Shown here in pieces: positions 9,614 to 20,206 of a stretch of 64,000 nucleotides of DNA (position 1 is its first letter; every line of letters starts with the position of its first letter). The DNA is from Schizochytrium sp. TIO01 (Eukaryota > Sar > Bigyra > Thraustochytrida > Thraustochytriidae). The position numbers and the translations under genes were made by a program. The notes beneath the pieces are model-generated. The model searched no databases. It saw nothing but the letters and a program-made list of their open reading frames with translations, and was not told the DNA's origin. Where the stretch lies: contig SMSO01000037.1 of the NCBI GenBank assembly GCA_004764695.1, forward strand, positions 4,524,337 to 4,588,336, read 5' to 3'.

Positions 9614-11050
9614 TTATGATTGCGCGTCCTCTAGTTGTAGGTCATCCTCAAGCTGAATATGTTCTGGTGACTTTTGACCTGGATGAGGACTTCTTATACC
9701 CATCGTGCAAAGTAGGTCTTCGATTGTTTGCCTTGAAGCTACTCCATGCTCTGAAACTACCTTTTGGGCGTCAGCTAAAAGCACATGGAGGGAGCATTGT
9801 ACATCTTCAGGTGCGAGTAGAAGCTGTGAGGACTGCTTTAGAGCATCATCGATTTCTACCAATCTTCGTTTTGCTTCATCCACTGAACGGGGTATTGTAA
9901 CTCGACTCAGTTGTGATAAAGACCGCCCATCTATGGATCCAGCGCTATGGATTTCTACAAGCATTTCATCATCATCGCAATCATCTTCATCTGGCCGTGA
10001 GGAAAGAAAAACAGATTTCGTTATCCATTCGTCTGGTCCAACCAATTCGCGTAAGGAAGTTGCTATTCGAATATCATCTTCTGTTTCTGGAGCATTTGAT
10101 CTTGCAGTATGGGTAATGCGACTCGTTTCGGTTCCATCTACTTGCGAGTCACAATCATCATCTTCGTCGCCATCAAAATCTTGCAAAAGTAATAATTGTT
10201 CAACACGAGCCTCATCTTGTGCAGTCATGACGCGACTAGCAGATTGCGCAAGTTTGATGTTGCGTTCAATAAAAGAAGACGACTGTACGCTCCCCACACT
10301 TTCTGTGTCATCATCTATACTTCCTTTCTCAAGTTCATCCGCTTCTATGAGAGCAGATCGTCGACTTCGTCTCCTTCGACGCTTTCCCTTTTGCTGTGCT
10401 GAAGATCCTGCTATCTGTTTTCCTGGTAAAGGAGGCAGCACTAGCTTCAACGATTCATTAATATCATTGCTCTGATGTGAATAGTTTGTCAGCTCTGAAT
10501 GGTGATTCAGAAACGTTTTTGAGGACGTTGATGAACACAATGATACCTCTACCTCTCGTTTTTCGAGTGCGGCCAGTTTCTCTTCAAGTTTAGCAATCTT
10601 TTTCATACCCAAAGCAACTTTATGATCCATTTCTCTTTTTACCGCAAGAGCCTGGGCGGCTTGGTCGGATTTTAGATTGAACGAAACCTTTTCTTCAAAA
10701 TCGTCGCCTAGATCGGCAATCTCACGCACATGATCCATATATGACTCGAGCTCCGCACGCACACTATCCGCATTGTGACTGGATTGATTTAATGATGTGA
10801 GGAATGATGGGGACAGGCCAGATGGGGAGTCATTTTCTTCTTCTGCAGAGTCTTCTCGTAGAGTTTGTTGACATGTATCTGGAGATGCTGGCTCTGAAAT
10901 AAAGACATGCTCACGTAGTCCGCTTCGTGGCCGAGGTTGTTCTGGAGCCAAAACCTCCATACGTCCGACCGATGGGATTGTCGATGCAACAGGGCTTCTG
11001 GGCGTTCTTTTACGTCGCGTAACCTCACGCCGTACTGCCTGCAAAGCCAT
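9614..11050 (-). CDS. FSIP1-like coiled-coil protein (fibrous sheath-interacting protein 1 family)
   Basis: The protein has 478 residues starting at a clear ATG (11048-11050). A predicted coiled coil covers about residues 134-170 (KREMDHKVALGMKKIAKLEEK). A basic run KGKRRRRRSRR lies at 221-231. A segment SSFIERNIKLAQSASRVM (about 258-275) is followed by an acidic stretch; it resembles the KRNIELAK...V...L core of FSIP1. A C-terminal helix with RRLVEIDDALK matches the LREIDEKL repeat of that family. FSIP1 relatives occur in sperm tails and in ciliated protists, so a flagellar role is likely for the family; function here is inferred. The gene is divergent from the large unknown gene that starts at 11667, with 616 bp between them. 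The rest is acidic, Ser-rich and probably disordered. Confidence 0.55.
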   Translation of the reverse strand: MALQAVRREVTRRKRTPRSPVASTIPSVGRMEVLAPEQPRPRSGLREHVFISEPASPDTCQQTLREDSAEEENDSPSGLSPSFLTSLNQSSHNADSVRAELESYMDHVREIADLGDDFEEKVSFNLKSDQAAQALAVKREMDHKVALGMKKIAKLEEKLAALEKREVEVSLCSSTSSKTFLNHHSELTNYSHQSNDINESLKLVLPPLPGKQIAGSSAQQKGKRRRRRSRRSALIEADELEKGSIDDDTESVGSVQSSSFIERNIKLAQSASRVMTAQDEARVEQLLLLQDFDGDEDDDCDSQVDGTETSRITHTARSNAPETEDDIRIATSLRELVGPDEWITKSVFLSSRPDEDDCDDDEMLVEIHSAGSIDGRSLSQLSRVTIPRSVDEAKRRLVEIDDALKQSSQLLLAPEDVQCSLHVLLADAQKVVSEHGVASRQTIEDLLCTMGIRSPHPGQKSPEHIQLEDDLQLEDAQS

Positions 11051-11666
11051 GTTTCCAAAGATGTTGTGTTAATTGCCAACCCTTTGTCCTGCTTCAGAGT
11101 TCGCTTTAGCAACGAAGCAACTGATGCAAGGGACGGAAACAAAATACGCACGCTGCGAAGCTTTGATTCACAGCTGCAGGTCTGGAGAGCCTAGCCTGGC
11201 ACCTGCTTAGCGCCCGCGCGCAGTAAGACAAGCAGCCGGCTGGAGCCTTGAGACTGTTACTCGCTTCAAAATGAGGGCCTCCAACTCAAGTTAGACCACT
11301 CAGCTTACATCTCTTAGTTTCAAAGTGTAACATGGTACACACCTGTCCGGTGAACTTAAAGCGCTTCTATGTTTCTGTAGTTGAGATTTTCTTCTCTTTC
11401 AACATAGTCAATCCTAGTTTGCATATATTATTTGCATATTAATAGTTCTCATTTCTGACACTTAAAAGACGAAAAAACCAGTATTGCTCTGCTACACTCG
11501 GTATAAGGAATAAGACCAAACCATATTTTGATTAGCCTCGGAAGTATAGAGAATAATTCATACAGCTCGTACATAAGAAGTAGGCAGGCAATATATCTGT
11601 CACCGTTTATCTCTAGCGTCATAAAAATTAGTACGCGACGTAGCTCAAACGCAGGCTACGAGCAAA
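11051..11666. promoter_or_regulatory. Divergent intergenic region shared by two genes
   Basis: A 616-bp spacer lies between the start codons of the FSIP1-like gene (minus) and the 1556-residue gene (plus), so it must contain both promoters. It is GC-richer near 11180-11260 and AT-rich afterwards. I cannot identify a specific binding site. Confidence 0.5.
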
Positions 11667-14600
11667 ATGGGTCGTCTGCGTAGGCGAGAGCCCAGCGCAA
11701 CGTCAGCACATGCAGGAGCTCTCGTATCAGACTTACTTCCCCCAAAGTCGGCCACTATGCAGGAAGAAAACCTTACTGAGCTGGTTTTGGTGTCTGCACC
11801 CGAGCCACCTCAACCTGTCTCATCACATACGCGTCTACGACCTTGGAAGAAGCGACAGCGACGGAGACAGGAAAGGTTACAGTCGATTCGCGCAGCTGCA
11901 CTAGAGCTATTACCTAGACGTAAACCTACTTGGGACGGAGATAATGCTGACGATATGGAATCCTCCATGTATTTTGACGGTCAAGACCTTGACGACTCGA
12001 AAACCCTTGCACCTGGTTCCACCCACTGGAATGCAGAAAATATAGAGACAATAGGGACATTCAAATTGCCATCGACAACAGAGGAGCTTGACCGAGAGGT
12101 TCAGTTAGCATGGGCTGCAAAACATGGGACGCTTGTTCAACCTTCAAAATATTTTATTTGTTACCCAAGGCTGGGATATCGATCTACAAGGTTCGAATCC
12201 TTAGAGTACTTACGAACACAAATTCCGAACCCTGTGTTGAGTCAATATCGTGTTTTATGGAAGGTGTTGCAAGACTCGAAAGTTGATAACTTTTCTTTGT
12301 CAGTATGGCAATTTGCTGCTGGCCCCAGCTTCCCACACTGGAAAGCGTGTATGCCTCCAAAAGTACTTGCACGTCTTGCAGTGTCAGTACGTTCAAGCTG
12401 GGCCGCTGTTGGAGCCTGGTGGACTATGCTAAGTCGTGGGTTATGCATTAAAGACGAGGAAACTCTTCAAACTCTTACGCAAGGACTTGTGAACACAAGT
12501 GTGAGGGAAACAGCAATGATACTCGAAACTCTTGCTTGGGTACAACACCCGAAAGAGGTGACTCGAAATATGGTGGAATATGCACTTCGCGCACTAGAAA
12601 TCTATCCAGACCTTGTTTCTGGGCTATTGTGTTCATGGTGGCCACGATCATTTCTGGCCCTACGCGAAGTTGCTGAGGATTTAAATTGCCAAATAATATG
12701 CGCAAAACTTGCTACAGCAAGTGACACGAAATCTGCTATTCGATATGTTTGCGTGGCGGGACAATTTGCCGAGGTAAACCCGAATGCCATGTTTCCAGAA
12801 CTACTCGACTATTTAAAGCTGTTCTGTACTCATGTGTATTTGGAATTTGCACAAAACATACCGGCACATTATTCTGTGGCTGTGGAATGTGCATTGCGCA
12901 CGGTCGCCAAAAAAGTTGAAAGTGATGTTGGTCTAGTGAGGCTATTAAAGAACTTTCTTTCATGGAATGAGGCACTTTGTGTTGAGCTCTTAATTACACA
13001 GTTGCGTGTTGATAATGCAGGACAAACCTTTGATGACAGTGCAGCACAGGTACTCATTTCTAGGCTTAGATTAACCACCCTCGCGGAAGTTCAAGACTGC
13101 ATTCTGGATGCAATGATCGATAAACCACAAGTATTTGCTAAGGCTGGTGGAATGGGAATCGTTTTAAGTATGATGCGACGCAGATCTGCAATTAAAGGTT
13201 CACGTTTGGCTGCTTGTGAAGCTGCAGCTCGGATGGCACCATATGACGCAAGCACAGAGAGAGCTCCAGAGGCAAGTCGGGTTTTGCCTTTATGCGAAGA
13301 GCATCCACGTTTAATTCGCGTTCTGTACGAAGGCCGTGGTACGATAGCAAATGTCGACGAGCTTTTCGACTTATTGCAATTGACTTCTACTGACTTTGTA
13401 TCCCGAAACTTTGAAATGATTGTGATTCTTATCTGGCGCTCCCTGGCACCGAAAGATGGAGCTGAAGTTACTCTTGAGCTTCAGAACGCTACGGTTGACT
13501 ATGCAGATCACCTTGCAGGCCACCTTGGAGGAAACTGTGCTCGTCTTCGGCAAACAATTGCAAAGCATCTTGATTTTGCAAAACACGGACCACTCATGGA
13601 GATTTCTTATGAGCCAGAAATACACATGTGGAAAGCTGTGTCATACAAGCGATCCTTGCTGGAAACAACAAAGGCTACTCCTCAAGACTTGCGACGAGGG
13701 TCCCGTATTTTTGGATTTTTTGAAACCGAACGCGACGCATACCAAGCATATACTCTTGCTTGCCAAGGTAAGCGCCCGTTACCCCCTCCTCCGTCTCAGG
13801 AAGTGGAAGAGCTCGTCCGAGTTCGAGAGGCTGTCCGCTCTAGAGTACAAATCATTTTGGGTCTTTTGAGTGAACTGCATGCACTGAGCAAAGTAGAGCT
13901 CGAACGCGAGCAAGCTAAACAGCTAGAGAAATTTCTCGAAGAAATTGAAGAACACAAGAAAGAACGAGCTGTCGCTCAGGAGCTATTTGAAGAATCGCTA
14001 GAGCTCGAGGATATTCCAGCATCACGGCAACGATTTTTTGCTTTGGAAAAATTGCAAGCTAAAGCTGACCGTGAACGACAACGTTCTCTCATAAAGTCTC
14101 ATCGCCATCAGCGCTGCCAAGTTTACTACGTACTGCGCAACCCAGACTTCATTGCGGATCTATTCTATATCGGTTTTTCTTCAGCTTTTCATGCTCAAGC
14201 TAAAGCTCGTGCAGTGGATCTTCTGTCATATGTTCTGTTTGATGATCCTGAGAAGGAAGTCGATGAGGATGATGAAGATGAAGACGACGAAGGAGAGGAT
14301 GGAGAAAATCAAGCTGACGAAGACGATATTTCAGAAGATAGTGAAGAACTTGATAGTGATTCATATTCTGACGACGAAGATGGCGAATTGCAAAAGAAGC
14401 GCACTGGACACGAACTCTCAACAAAATTAGACCCCTTTCTTAAACCACCAGAACAACCATCGATTCGGAAAATATGGAACAACAAAATGGAAGATTTGTT
14501 ATTTGGGAAGCCTCGCATGTTTTTCGAAGTGCGGTTCACAGCTGTTTTGTGCACTCTCCTTCGAACTTCTGCAGAGTCTGACATGCGACAAATTGCACTT

Positions 14601-16337
14601 GAGCATCTTGTGAGAATTGCGTCGCAGCCTAGTACAAAACAAACCATCGCTAAGATGGAGGGGATTCCAATCCTTATGACTTGCTTATTTGAGAAGGACC
14701 CTTCTGAAGAGCAGCAACACAACGTCACCTTGGCAGCATTGACACTGCGACAACTTTCAGTTGACCCATTGAATGCTCAACTCATGAGCATGGATGGTGG
14801 TTTTGAAGCATTACTTGGTCTTCAAGCCCATGATTCCGCCGGAAAATTGGTCGGGGATATTATTCGAATTTTAACTCAGCATCCATATAACGTGACTAAT
14901 GTATACGCGCACGATCTTCCGCGGTATACTAAGCGAAAGTCTTTTGCCCCAGCTGTTTCTGCTATAGATTTAACAAAGACTGGTGCACTTCGCGTTCAGC
15001 TTGATCCACTCATCTTTTCTCAATCTACTCCTAGTTTGTTAGAATTGCCAGAAGACCAAATTCTGCATGATGAATCGGCAAAGAGAGAAGATGCTGATCA
15101 TAAAGAGAGAGAGCTTGCAGAAGGAGCTTCCGATTCAACATCCAAGAGCTTGCAAACAAGTTCTACTTCTAGTTTGCCAAAGCCACTCAAGGGAAGATCC
15201 TTTCTTTTTGATAAGCGGGCGCGGAGCCGTATATTAGAACCCATGCAGCGAACAAATGCAAGGTTGTGGATGTTCCCACAAACAAACGGGGTTTTGCAAG
15301 AGCTTCCTGTATATCAGGGGCCAGACGGAGTTCGATTCCACCTATTTGTTGATGCTGAACCACCAGTGGTTCATCATATCCCCTCAGCGCGACGTCCCGA
15401 CCCGTCAGATGTGATTGATTCTCTTCAACTTGAGAGTTACAGATTTGATAGTCAAGGTGGCCTAGAGACCAAAACGAAATCTCTTGAATCTAAGTTTGTG
15501 CCGAGCCTGCGCATCAAACCAAATCCTCCAAACAAAACCCCTCCCAAGCTTCAGTGTCACCCAATGCTAGAGCCCTTGACTGGGGTAGTACTTCATGACC
15601 GTCTACACCTTTGCATCGAGGGGGATGCATGCGAAGTTCCGAATGTAAACTTTGACAATGACAGGAAGGGCAATGAGTTCAGACTTACACATCATGCGCT
15701 TATCAGCACTCTTCCCAAGAGGATTGACATTTCACCCAATGAAGAGTGGTTGCAGATGCTTGGCATCCCAGGAGGAAAGTTGTCACATATACCAAACACA
15801 GTTCAAGAGCATGTAGTCGCGATGGCTGTGTCAAGTACACGTCTTCCAATTCCCCGGAAGCTCCTTACGCATGATGATAGTTATCTTGATATTTTGCGGC
15901 ATGGGCAAGGCATTGATTGGCAAGTGGATGTCGAAAACAGCCTTGATGTAGAGCAGAGGGTAAAGGATCTTCTGCTTCTGCTTGGTGAATGCAGTAAAAT
16001 GGAAGCGTCTCGAGCAACATCTGCAAAGAAGAAAAAACGTAAGTCAAAGGTTCGTTCCAAACGCACTCAAAAATTGATGGACCTCTTAAATCAAATTGAT
16101 CTACCTAAGCTCCTTCCCGATACTGTTAATCACATGACAGAGATCATACATGCCTATCAGGCAGCACGAATTCTATTACAAGCAGAATCGTACAAGTTGT
16201 CCGACTCCAACCTAATAGAAATACATCAGCATATACCTGCGCTTGTGCTGCAACATATGCGTATACGAATTCAAGGGGAAATTGATGCTATGGATCCCTC
16301 TTTTGCTAAAAAGTCAAAGCGCTACTCCTCTTACTAG
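11667..16337 (+). CDS. Large protein of unknown family, armadillo/HEAT-like helices and coiled coil, 1556 aa
   Basis: This is a single uninterrupted frame from the ATG in a good context (AAAATGG). I do not recognise the family. The N-terminus is basic (LRPWKKRQRRRQERL). Residues about 150-650 are alpha-helical and rich in Leu and Ala, compatible with HEAT/armadillo repeats. Residues about 710-815 are strongly charged (ELEREQAKQLEKFLEEIEEHKKER) and should form a coiled coil. An acidic tract of Asp and Glu covers about 860-910. A second helical block (about 965-1070) has armadillo-like spacing (IALEHLVRIAS, LAALTLRQLS). A Lys-rich run (KKKKRKSKVRSKR) lies near 1455. It may be a large scaffold. 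Divergence from the FSIP1-like gene hints at a ciliary role, but that is only context. Confidence 0.75.
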   Translation: MGRLRRREPSATSAHAGALVSDLLPPKSATMQEENLTELVLVSAPEPPQPVSSHTRLRPWKKRQRRRQERLQSIRAAALELLPRRKPTWDGDNADDMESSMYFDGQDLDDSKTLAPGSTHWNAENIETIGTFKLPSTTEELDREVQLAWAAKHGTLVQPSKYFICYPRLGYRSTRFESLEYLRTQIPNPVLSQYRVLWKVLQDSKVDNFSLSVWQFAAGPSFPHWKACMPPKVLARLAVSVRSSWAAVGAWWTMLSRGLCIKDEETLQTLTQGLVNTSVRETAMILETLAWVQHPKEVTRNMVEYALRALEIYPDLVSGLLCSWWPRSFLALREVAEDLNCQIICAKLATASDTKSAIRYVCVAGQFAEVNPNAMFPELLDYLKLFCTHVYLEFAQNIPAHYSVAVECALRTVAKKVESDVGLVRLLKNFLSWNEALCVELLITQLRVDNAGQTFDDSAAQVLISRLRLTTLAEVQDCILDAMIDKPQVFAKAGGMGIVLSMMRRRSAIKGSRLAACEAAARMAPYDASTERAPEASRVLPLCEEHPRLIRVLYEGRGTIANVDELFDLLQLTSTDFVSRNFEMIVILIWRSLAPKDGAEVTLELQNATVDYADHLAGHLGGNCARLRQTIAKHLDFAKHGPLMEISYEPEIHMWKAVSYKRSLLETTKATPQDLRRGSRIFGFFETERDAYQAYTLACQGKRPLPPPPSQEVEELVRVREAVRSRVQIILGLLSELHALSKVELEREQAKQLEKFLEEIEEHKKERAVAQELFEESLELEDIPASRQRFFALEKLQAKADRERQRSLIKSHRHQRCQVYYVLRNPDFIADLFYIGFSSAFHAQAKARAVDLLSYVLFDDPEKEVDEDDEDEDDEGEDGENQADEDDISEDSEELDSDSYSDDEDGELQKKRTGHELSTKLDPFLKPPEQPSIRKIWNNKMEDLLFGKPRMFFEVRFTAVLCTLLRTSAESDMRQIALEHLVRIASQPSTKQTIAKMEGIPILMTCLFEKDPSEEQQHNVTLAALTLRQLSVDPLNAQLMSMDGGFEALLGLQAHDSAGKLVGDIIRILTQHPYNVTNVYAHDLPRYTKRKSFAPAVSAIDLTKTGALRVQLDPLIFSQSTPSLLELPEDQILHDESAKREDADHKERELAEGASDSTSKSLQTSSTSSLPKPLKGRSFLFDKRARSRILEPMQRTNARLWMFPQTNGVLQELPVYQGPDGVRFHLFVDAEPPVVHHIPSARRPDPSDVIDSLQLESYRFDSQGGLETKTKSLESKFVPSLRIKPNPPNKTPPKLQCHPMLEPLTGVVLHDRLHLCIEGDACEVPNVNFDNDRKGNEFRLTHHALISTLPKRIDISPNEEWLQMLGIPGGKLSHIPNTVQEHVVAMAVSSTRLPIPRKLLTHDDSYLDILRHGQGIDWQVDVENSLDVEQRVKDLLLLLGECSKMEASRATSAKKKKRKSKVRSKRTQKLMDLLNQIDLPKLLPDTVNHMTEIIHAYQAARILLQAESYKLSDSNLIEIHQHIPALVLQHMRIRIQGEIDAMDPSFAKKSKRYSSY

Positions 16338-16695
16338 TAATGAAAATAAGAAAGTACCCTTCTGTAAATTATTTTTATTGAAGGAGACTCTACTTTAGTG
16401 TGTTTTCTTTCTTTCTTTTTCTTACACAAGAGGTCAACAACACTGAGACCGATATTCTCAGGAGACTGCACGCTTGCTGCAAAAAACCTGATTATTACCA
16501 AAGTCTGCCCCCCAAACACGAAGCCTATTGGCGCCGGCAAAATGCCCATGAATTTCTTAAAGTGCTTGTTTGTTGGGCGCAGTTTGAAGACTGTCTTCGT
16601 GTATAGTTTGTCATTAATAATTTAAGGCGACAGTGCCATGACTGTGTACGCTAATGCACCAAGCACCGGAGTAAATATTTGAGCATAAAAATGAT
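16338..16695. other. Convergent intergenic spacer
   Basis: This 358-bp AT-rich spacer lies between the 3' ends of the 1556-residue gene and the first thioesterase-like gene. Short ORFs on both strands here look like chance. It contains a TTTATT run suitable for minus-strand polyadenylation. Confidence 0.4.
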
Positions 16696-17604
16696 TTATA
16701 AATTGCTTTTGTTCTGTTGTTTCGCTTCATTAAGGGCGCCTTGGGAGGCCCGGCATAGTAAGGCACCAGTCTCTGGATCATACATGGAGACCCCTTGAAT
16801 GCACCTTCCCTTGCTTGTTGCTTCAAGATTAAATTCACAAAAGACCCACTTGAGTTCTGGTCTCGGCTCTGCAAAAATGTGCATATCAAAAGTGAGTGTC
16901 GGTACCCAATTCGAATCGCCGAAGGGGAGGAGGCCCTTGACCGTCGGAATAGCAGCATCAGCGATAGCGGCAAGGGATTCTGCTGTGATAGGTTCCTGAG
17001 CATCTTCATGCTGCATGTACACGAAGAAGTTCGTTGGACATTGACCAGGCATGTCTTTTTCTGCCACCATGCGTAAGAAGATGTCTGCATCACGCGGGGG
17101 GAAACGCCATGTGTATCTGTGGAAGAGCACGCGTTCGGTGCCAGCAGGCTTAGCCACTACCGATGTCTTCCAGCGCTCACTTTCAAAGTTCATGGCACTG
17201 ACATCTTCGAAGGGAACTATGTTAGCTGCCGGTGAGACATCGTATTTACCGAAGGCAGCTGTTGCAGATAATCGTGTCTTTCCAGATTGACGAAGGTCGC
17301 CACGAAGCCATGAGATTTTGCGTCCTCGCTTGATGACTTGAACAACAATCTCGCAGGGGGAATTTCCAGCTGTTGAGCTGAAAAAGGTGGTCTGCATCAG
17401 AAGGCAGTTTACATTCGACTCCTTTTCAACTCCATGGCGCTCCTGCTCATTTCGGAGCGCTCGGAGCACCATTGCCATGAGCAAGCCTCCATTCGGAACT
17501 ACGAAAACATTGTACGCATCAGTCACAAGTCCTCGCCACACGGACCCTTCAGCGTCGCCAGAGACAAGCTCAAGTTTTGTCGCGTCACACAGTCTTGACG
17601 CCAT
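16696..17604 (-). CDS. Acyl-CoA thioesterase-like double-hotdog protein, paralogue A
   Basis: The protein has 302 residues, with ATG at 17602-17604. The pattern matches the thioesterase-like (4HBT_3 / TesB-related) superfamily: VWRGLV...VVPNGGLLMAMVLRAL near residues 22-50 (hotdog 1 with its NGG turn), IKRGRKISWLRGDL at 91-104, then a second hotdog with LAAIADAAIPTVKG (Asp216 a candidate catalytic residue), WVPTLTFDMHIF and a final YDPETGALLCRASQG. Members hydrolyse acyl-CoA thioesters; the substrate here is unknown. It has no signal peptide, transmembrane segment or obvious peroxisomal SKL end (it ends KSNL), so it is probably cytosolic. A paralogue of the same length and orientation lies 662 bp upstream. 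Confidence 0.75.
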   Translation of the reverse strand: MASRLCDATKLELVSGDAEGSVWRGLVTDAYNVFVVPNGGLLMAMVLRALRNEQERHGVEKESNVNCLLMQTTFFSSTAGNSPCEIVVQVIKRGRKISWLRGDLRQSGKTRLSATAAFGKYDVSPAANIVPFEDVSAMNFESERWKTSVVAKPAGTERVLFHRYTWRFPPRDADIFLRMVAEKDMPGQCPTNFFVYMQHEDAQEPITAESLAAIADAAIPTVKGLLPFGDSNWVPTLTFDMHIFAEPRPELKWVFCEFNLEATSKGRCIQGVSMYDPETGALLCRASQGALNEAKQQNKSNL

Positions 17605-18266
17605 CTTGATTCGATTCTTGATATGAATTTATGTTCGTACACGAACTTCATTGAACAAGATGGAATTGTAGTCCTCCCCAAAAGATGATGAGTCCGCTCA
17701 TCATCCATCTTAATTTTTATTTTTTTTTCCTTGTCTTGTTTACCTGTAAATGTGCGATTATTACCTTGAACAAGGTTTATTTATCTACTACTACATTGTT
17801 AGTGTGGGCAGAAAGGAGTGACAAATGAGTCCTATCATAGATACCATGTTATAACAATGGCATATACCTGTTCAAGTTTCATCATCAGATGGACAATAAA
17901 ACGGAGCAACCAAAGCAAACTTTTGTTAAAATTATCAATTGATCGAGTGATCATCTTGATTGAGTTCATATCAAAGTTTGAGAATGGATCCGTTTTTATG
18001 ATGGATCCATTTGACACTAGAATGTTTACATGTGAGAGTGGAATTTGCTTATTTTACTCGTCGCAATCGAAACGTAGATACCTGCCTATATTGGTTTGCG
18101 ATAATGAAGTCGTTCTTACGAGCACTTGTTTTGTATGCACATAGGTTTGGACGGACAACTGATGGCAAACTCTCTCTTCAGTCCCAAGATGTTGCTAAAG
18201 AATAAACCAAAACATCATTTTATTAGTTTTATTTTGTATTTCTATAGCAAGAAGCTGACTTTGGGC
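17605..18266. promoter_or_regulatory. Spacer between the two thioesterase-like paralogues
   Basis: A 662-bp AT-rich spacer lies upstream of paralogue A and downstream of paralogue B. A TTTTATT run near 18218-18226 could be the polyadenylation signal of paralogue B. The short ORFs at 17818-18205 do not look real. No duplicated spacer sequence was evident. Confidence 0.4.
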
Positions 18267-19175
18267 TTACATCTTGCTTTTATCTTGTTGCGGCGCCTCG
18301 TTCAGAGCACCTTGGGTTGATCTGCAAAGCAACGCACCTGTTTCAGGGTCATAAATCGAGGTCCTTTGAGTACAGCGTCCAGGGCTTGTCGCTACAAGAC
18401 TGAACTCACACAGGACCCATTCGAGGTCTGCACGAGGTTGAGCAAAAATCTGGGTATCGAAGCTAAGAGTAGGTACCCAATGGGAGTGTCCGTTAGAGAA
18501 GAGTCCTTTCACCGTTGGTACTGTGGCATCTGCCATGGCTACGAGTGACTCGACAGTGATTGGCTCAGTGGAATCTTCGTGACGCATGTATACAAAATAA
18601 TTTGTTGGACATTTGTCCTTTTTCAGTTTCAAGCTTGTCATGTGCGCATATGTTTCCTCATCCTGAGGAGCGAAACGCCATTGGTATCTTAAAGGGAGGT
18701 TGCCAAGAGGGCTGATAAGTTTGGTAACTGCTGAGGATTTCCATCTTTCGCTTTCGAAGTTCATGGCATTGACTTCCTCCGAAGGTACAATATTCTCGGT
18801 CGGGGCTAAGTCGTAAGTGCCAAAAGCCGCGACAGCGGTCGCACGAACTTTTTCTGACTGCAACATGTCAGCACGAAGCCATGATATCTTGCGCCCGCGC
18901 TTGATAACTTGCACAGCAATGTCACAAGAAGTGTCCGCTGCAGTGGAACTAAGGAAACTTGTTTGCAGTGATAAGCAGTCAAGGTTAGGATTTCTCTCGT
19001 TTCTGTGACGCTGTTGTTCATTGCGGAGTGCCTGCACGATCAGTGCCATGACATATCCCCCATTTGGGACTACCATTATATTATACATGGGCGAAACAAA
19101 CCCGCGCCACAAGGAAGACCCATGGTCACTCGAGATGAGCTGCAATTTAATTGCCTCAGAAAATCGTGACGCCAT
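18267..19175 (-). CDS. Acyl-CoA thioesterase-like double-hotdog protein, paralogue B
   Basis: The protein has 302 residues, with ATG at 19173-19175. It aligns with paralogue A over its whole length with no obvious large gap: MASR at the start, VVPNGG, VIKRGRKISWLR, AMNFESERWK, CPTN(F/Y)FVYM, E(D)xxEPIT, ADAxxPTVKGL, YDPETGALLCR and QGALNEA near the end. By eye somewhat more than half of the residues are identical. The middle (about residues 145-190) is the least conserved part. Same superfamily and candidate Asp as paralogue A. The tandem, same-strand arrangement indicates local gene duplication followed by divergence. Different substrate ranges or expression are possible but not shown. Confidence 0.75.
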   Translation of the reverse strand: MASRFSEAIKLQLISSDHGSSLWRGFVSPMYNIMVVPNGGYVMALIVQALRNEQQRHRNERNPNLDCLSLQTSFLSSTAADTSCDIAVQVIKRGRKISWLRADMLQSEKVRATAVAAFGTYDLAPTENIVPSEEVNAMNFESERWKSSAVTKLISPLGNLPLRYQWRFAPQDEETYAHMTSLKLKKDKCPTNYFVYMRHEDSTEPITVESLVAMADATVPTVKGLFSNGHSHWVPTLSFDTQIFAQPRADLEWVLCEFSLVATSPGRCTQRTSIYDPETGALLCRSTQGALNEAPQQDKSKM

Positions 19176-20206
19176 TGAAGCGCGAAGAGAATCGAAGTAC
19201 GTATCCCTGAAGCCTGTTTACAGTTTTCTGAGCACCGAGGCGCGTGGCTTTCGAGCTGCGCTAAACTAGTTATAGATTTGCTGAGCACCAACTTGTTGCT
19301 TTGACCTGCTTGGCCTGTGGACTAAACCTGGCTTTGGAAATATCTCGTTCTCACTTACTATTTTGTATCTTCCCAAGGCTGTCCGCTACCATTAAGAGAG
19401 CGACTACACGGATTTCAAACCGGCCCACACTACGGTTATTTGGGATTGTGTTGTTGTCCGAGCCGCTAATAATCGTCCAGTAAGCATAACTTCAAGTTTT
19501 TGAGACTGGTCCAAGAACATTGTTTGTACCTAAGTTTTTTGTTCACTTGAATTATTATTACTATACGAAGGTCTATTTTAATTTGACTAAATAAATAGAA
19601 GAAACACTAATAGTATCTAGCAGACAAGTGCTACCTTGAGCGATTCTATTCTACACGGCGCTTTTATTTTTAACGAAGTATGTGGTACCTAGGTTTGTAA
19701 TCATCTGTGCACATAATGCATAGCCTCCGAGGAGTGGGAATGAAAAGGCAGTATGATAACTTAGCTTCTATTATAATTTTTTTGTTCTGAATAATTCTTC
19801 ATCGAAGTAGTAAATGCATGTTTCACCGTTCAGAGCAATATTATGAACATTTCGTATTAACAATAAGGTATTTTGGGGCGTGTTTCGCGAGGTAGTGAAA
19901 CTTGTAGACCAGTTAGAGACTTATTCACTTTAAAGTTGCTCATTCTGATTTGAACTGTTGCCAATCTAAATGGGCTCGAGCAATCAATAGCCTATATATA
20001 CATCAAGAACACAAGAGAACAAAATTGGAAGATACTTTGTGTAAAAATATATATAGCCGTTGTAAGAAAGGCCTCAAACACTCATTCTGCTGCTTTATGC
20101 ATGCTGCAAAATGGGATAGTGCATGCTTGCAGAATCGGGATTGTGAAACGTGACACTCTAGGAGTTTAGGAACTAACGTAAGGCTTAGCACAGGTTGAAC
20201 ATTGAC
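19176..20206. other. Divergent intergenic region, about 1 kb
   Basis: This lies between the start of thioesterase paralogue B (minus) and the start of the 474-residue gene (plus), so it contains two promoters. It is AT-rich. Short ORFs (for example 19950-20153) look like chance. No RNA gene or repeat array was seen. Confidence 0.4.

Noticed and set aside
9705-10475. 256-codon plus-strand ORF, Ser-rich
   Set aside because: Antisense shadow of the FSIP1-like gene, whose minus-strand frame is longer and has family motifs.
12188-12200. GGTTCGAATCC, a tRNA T-loop-like word
   Set aside because: It lies inside the 1556-residue coding sequence, with no acceptor or anticodon stems around it.
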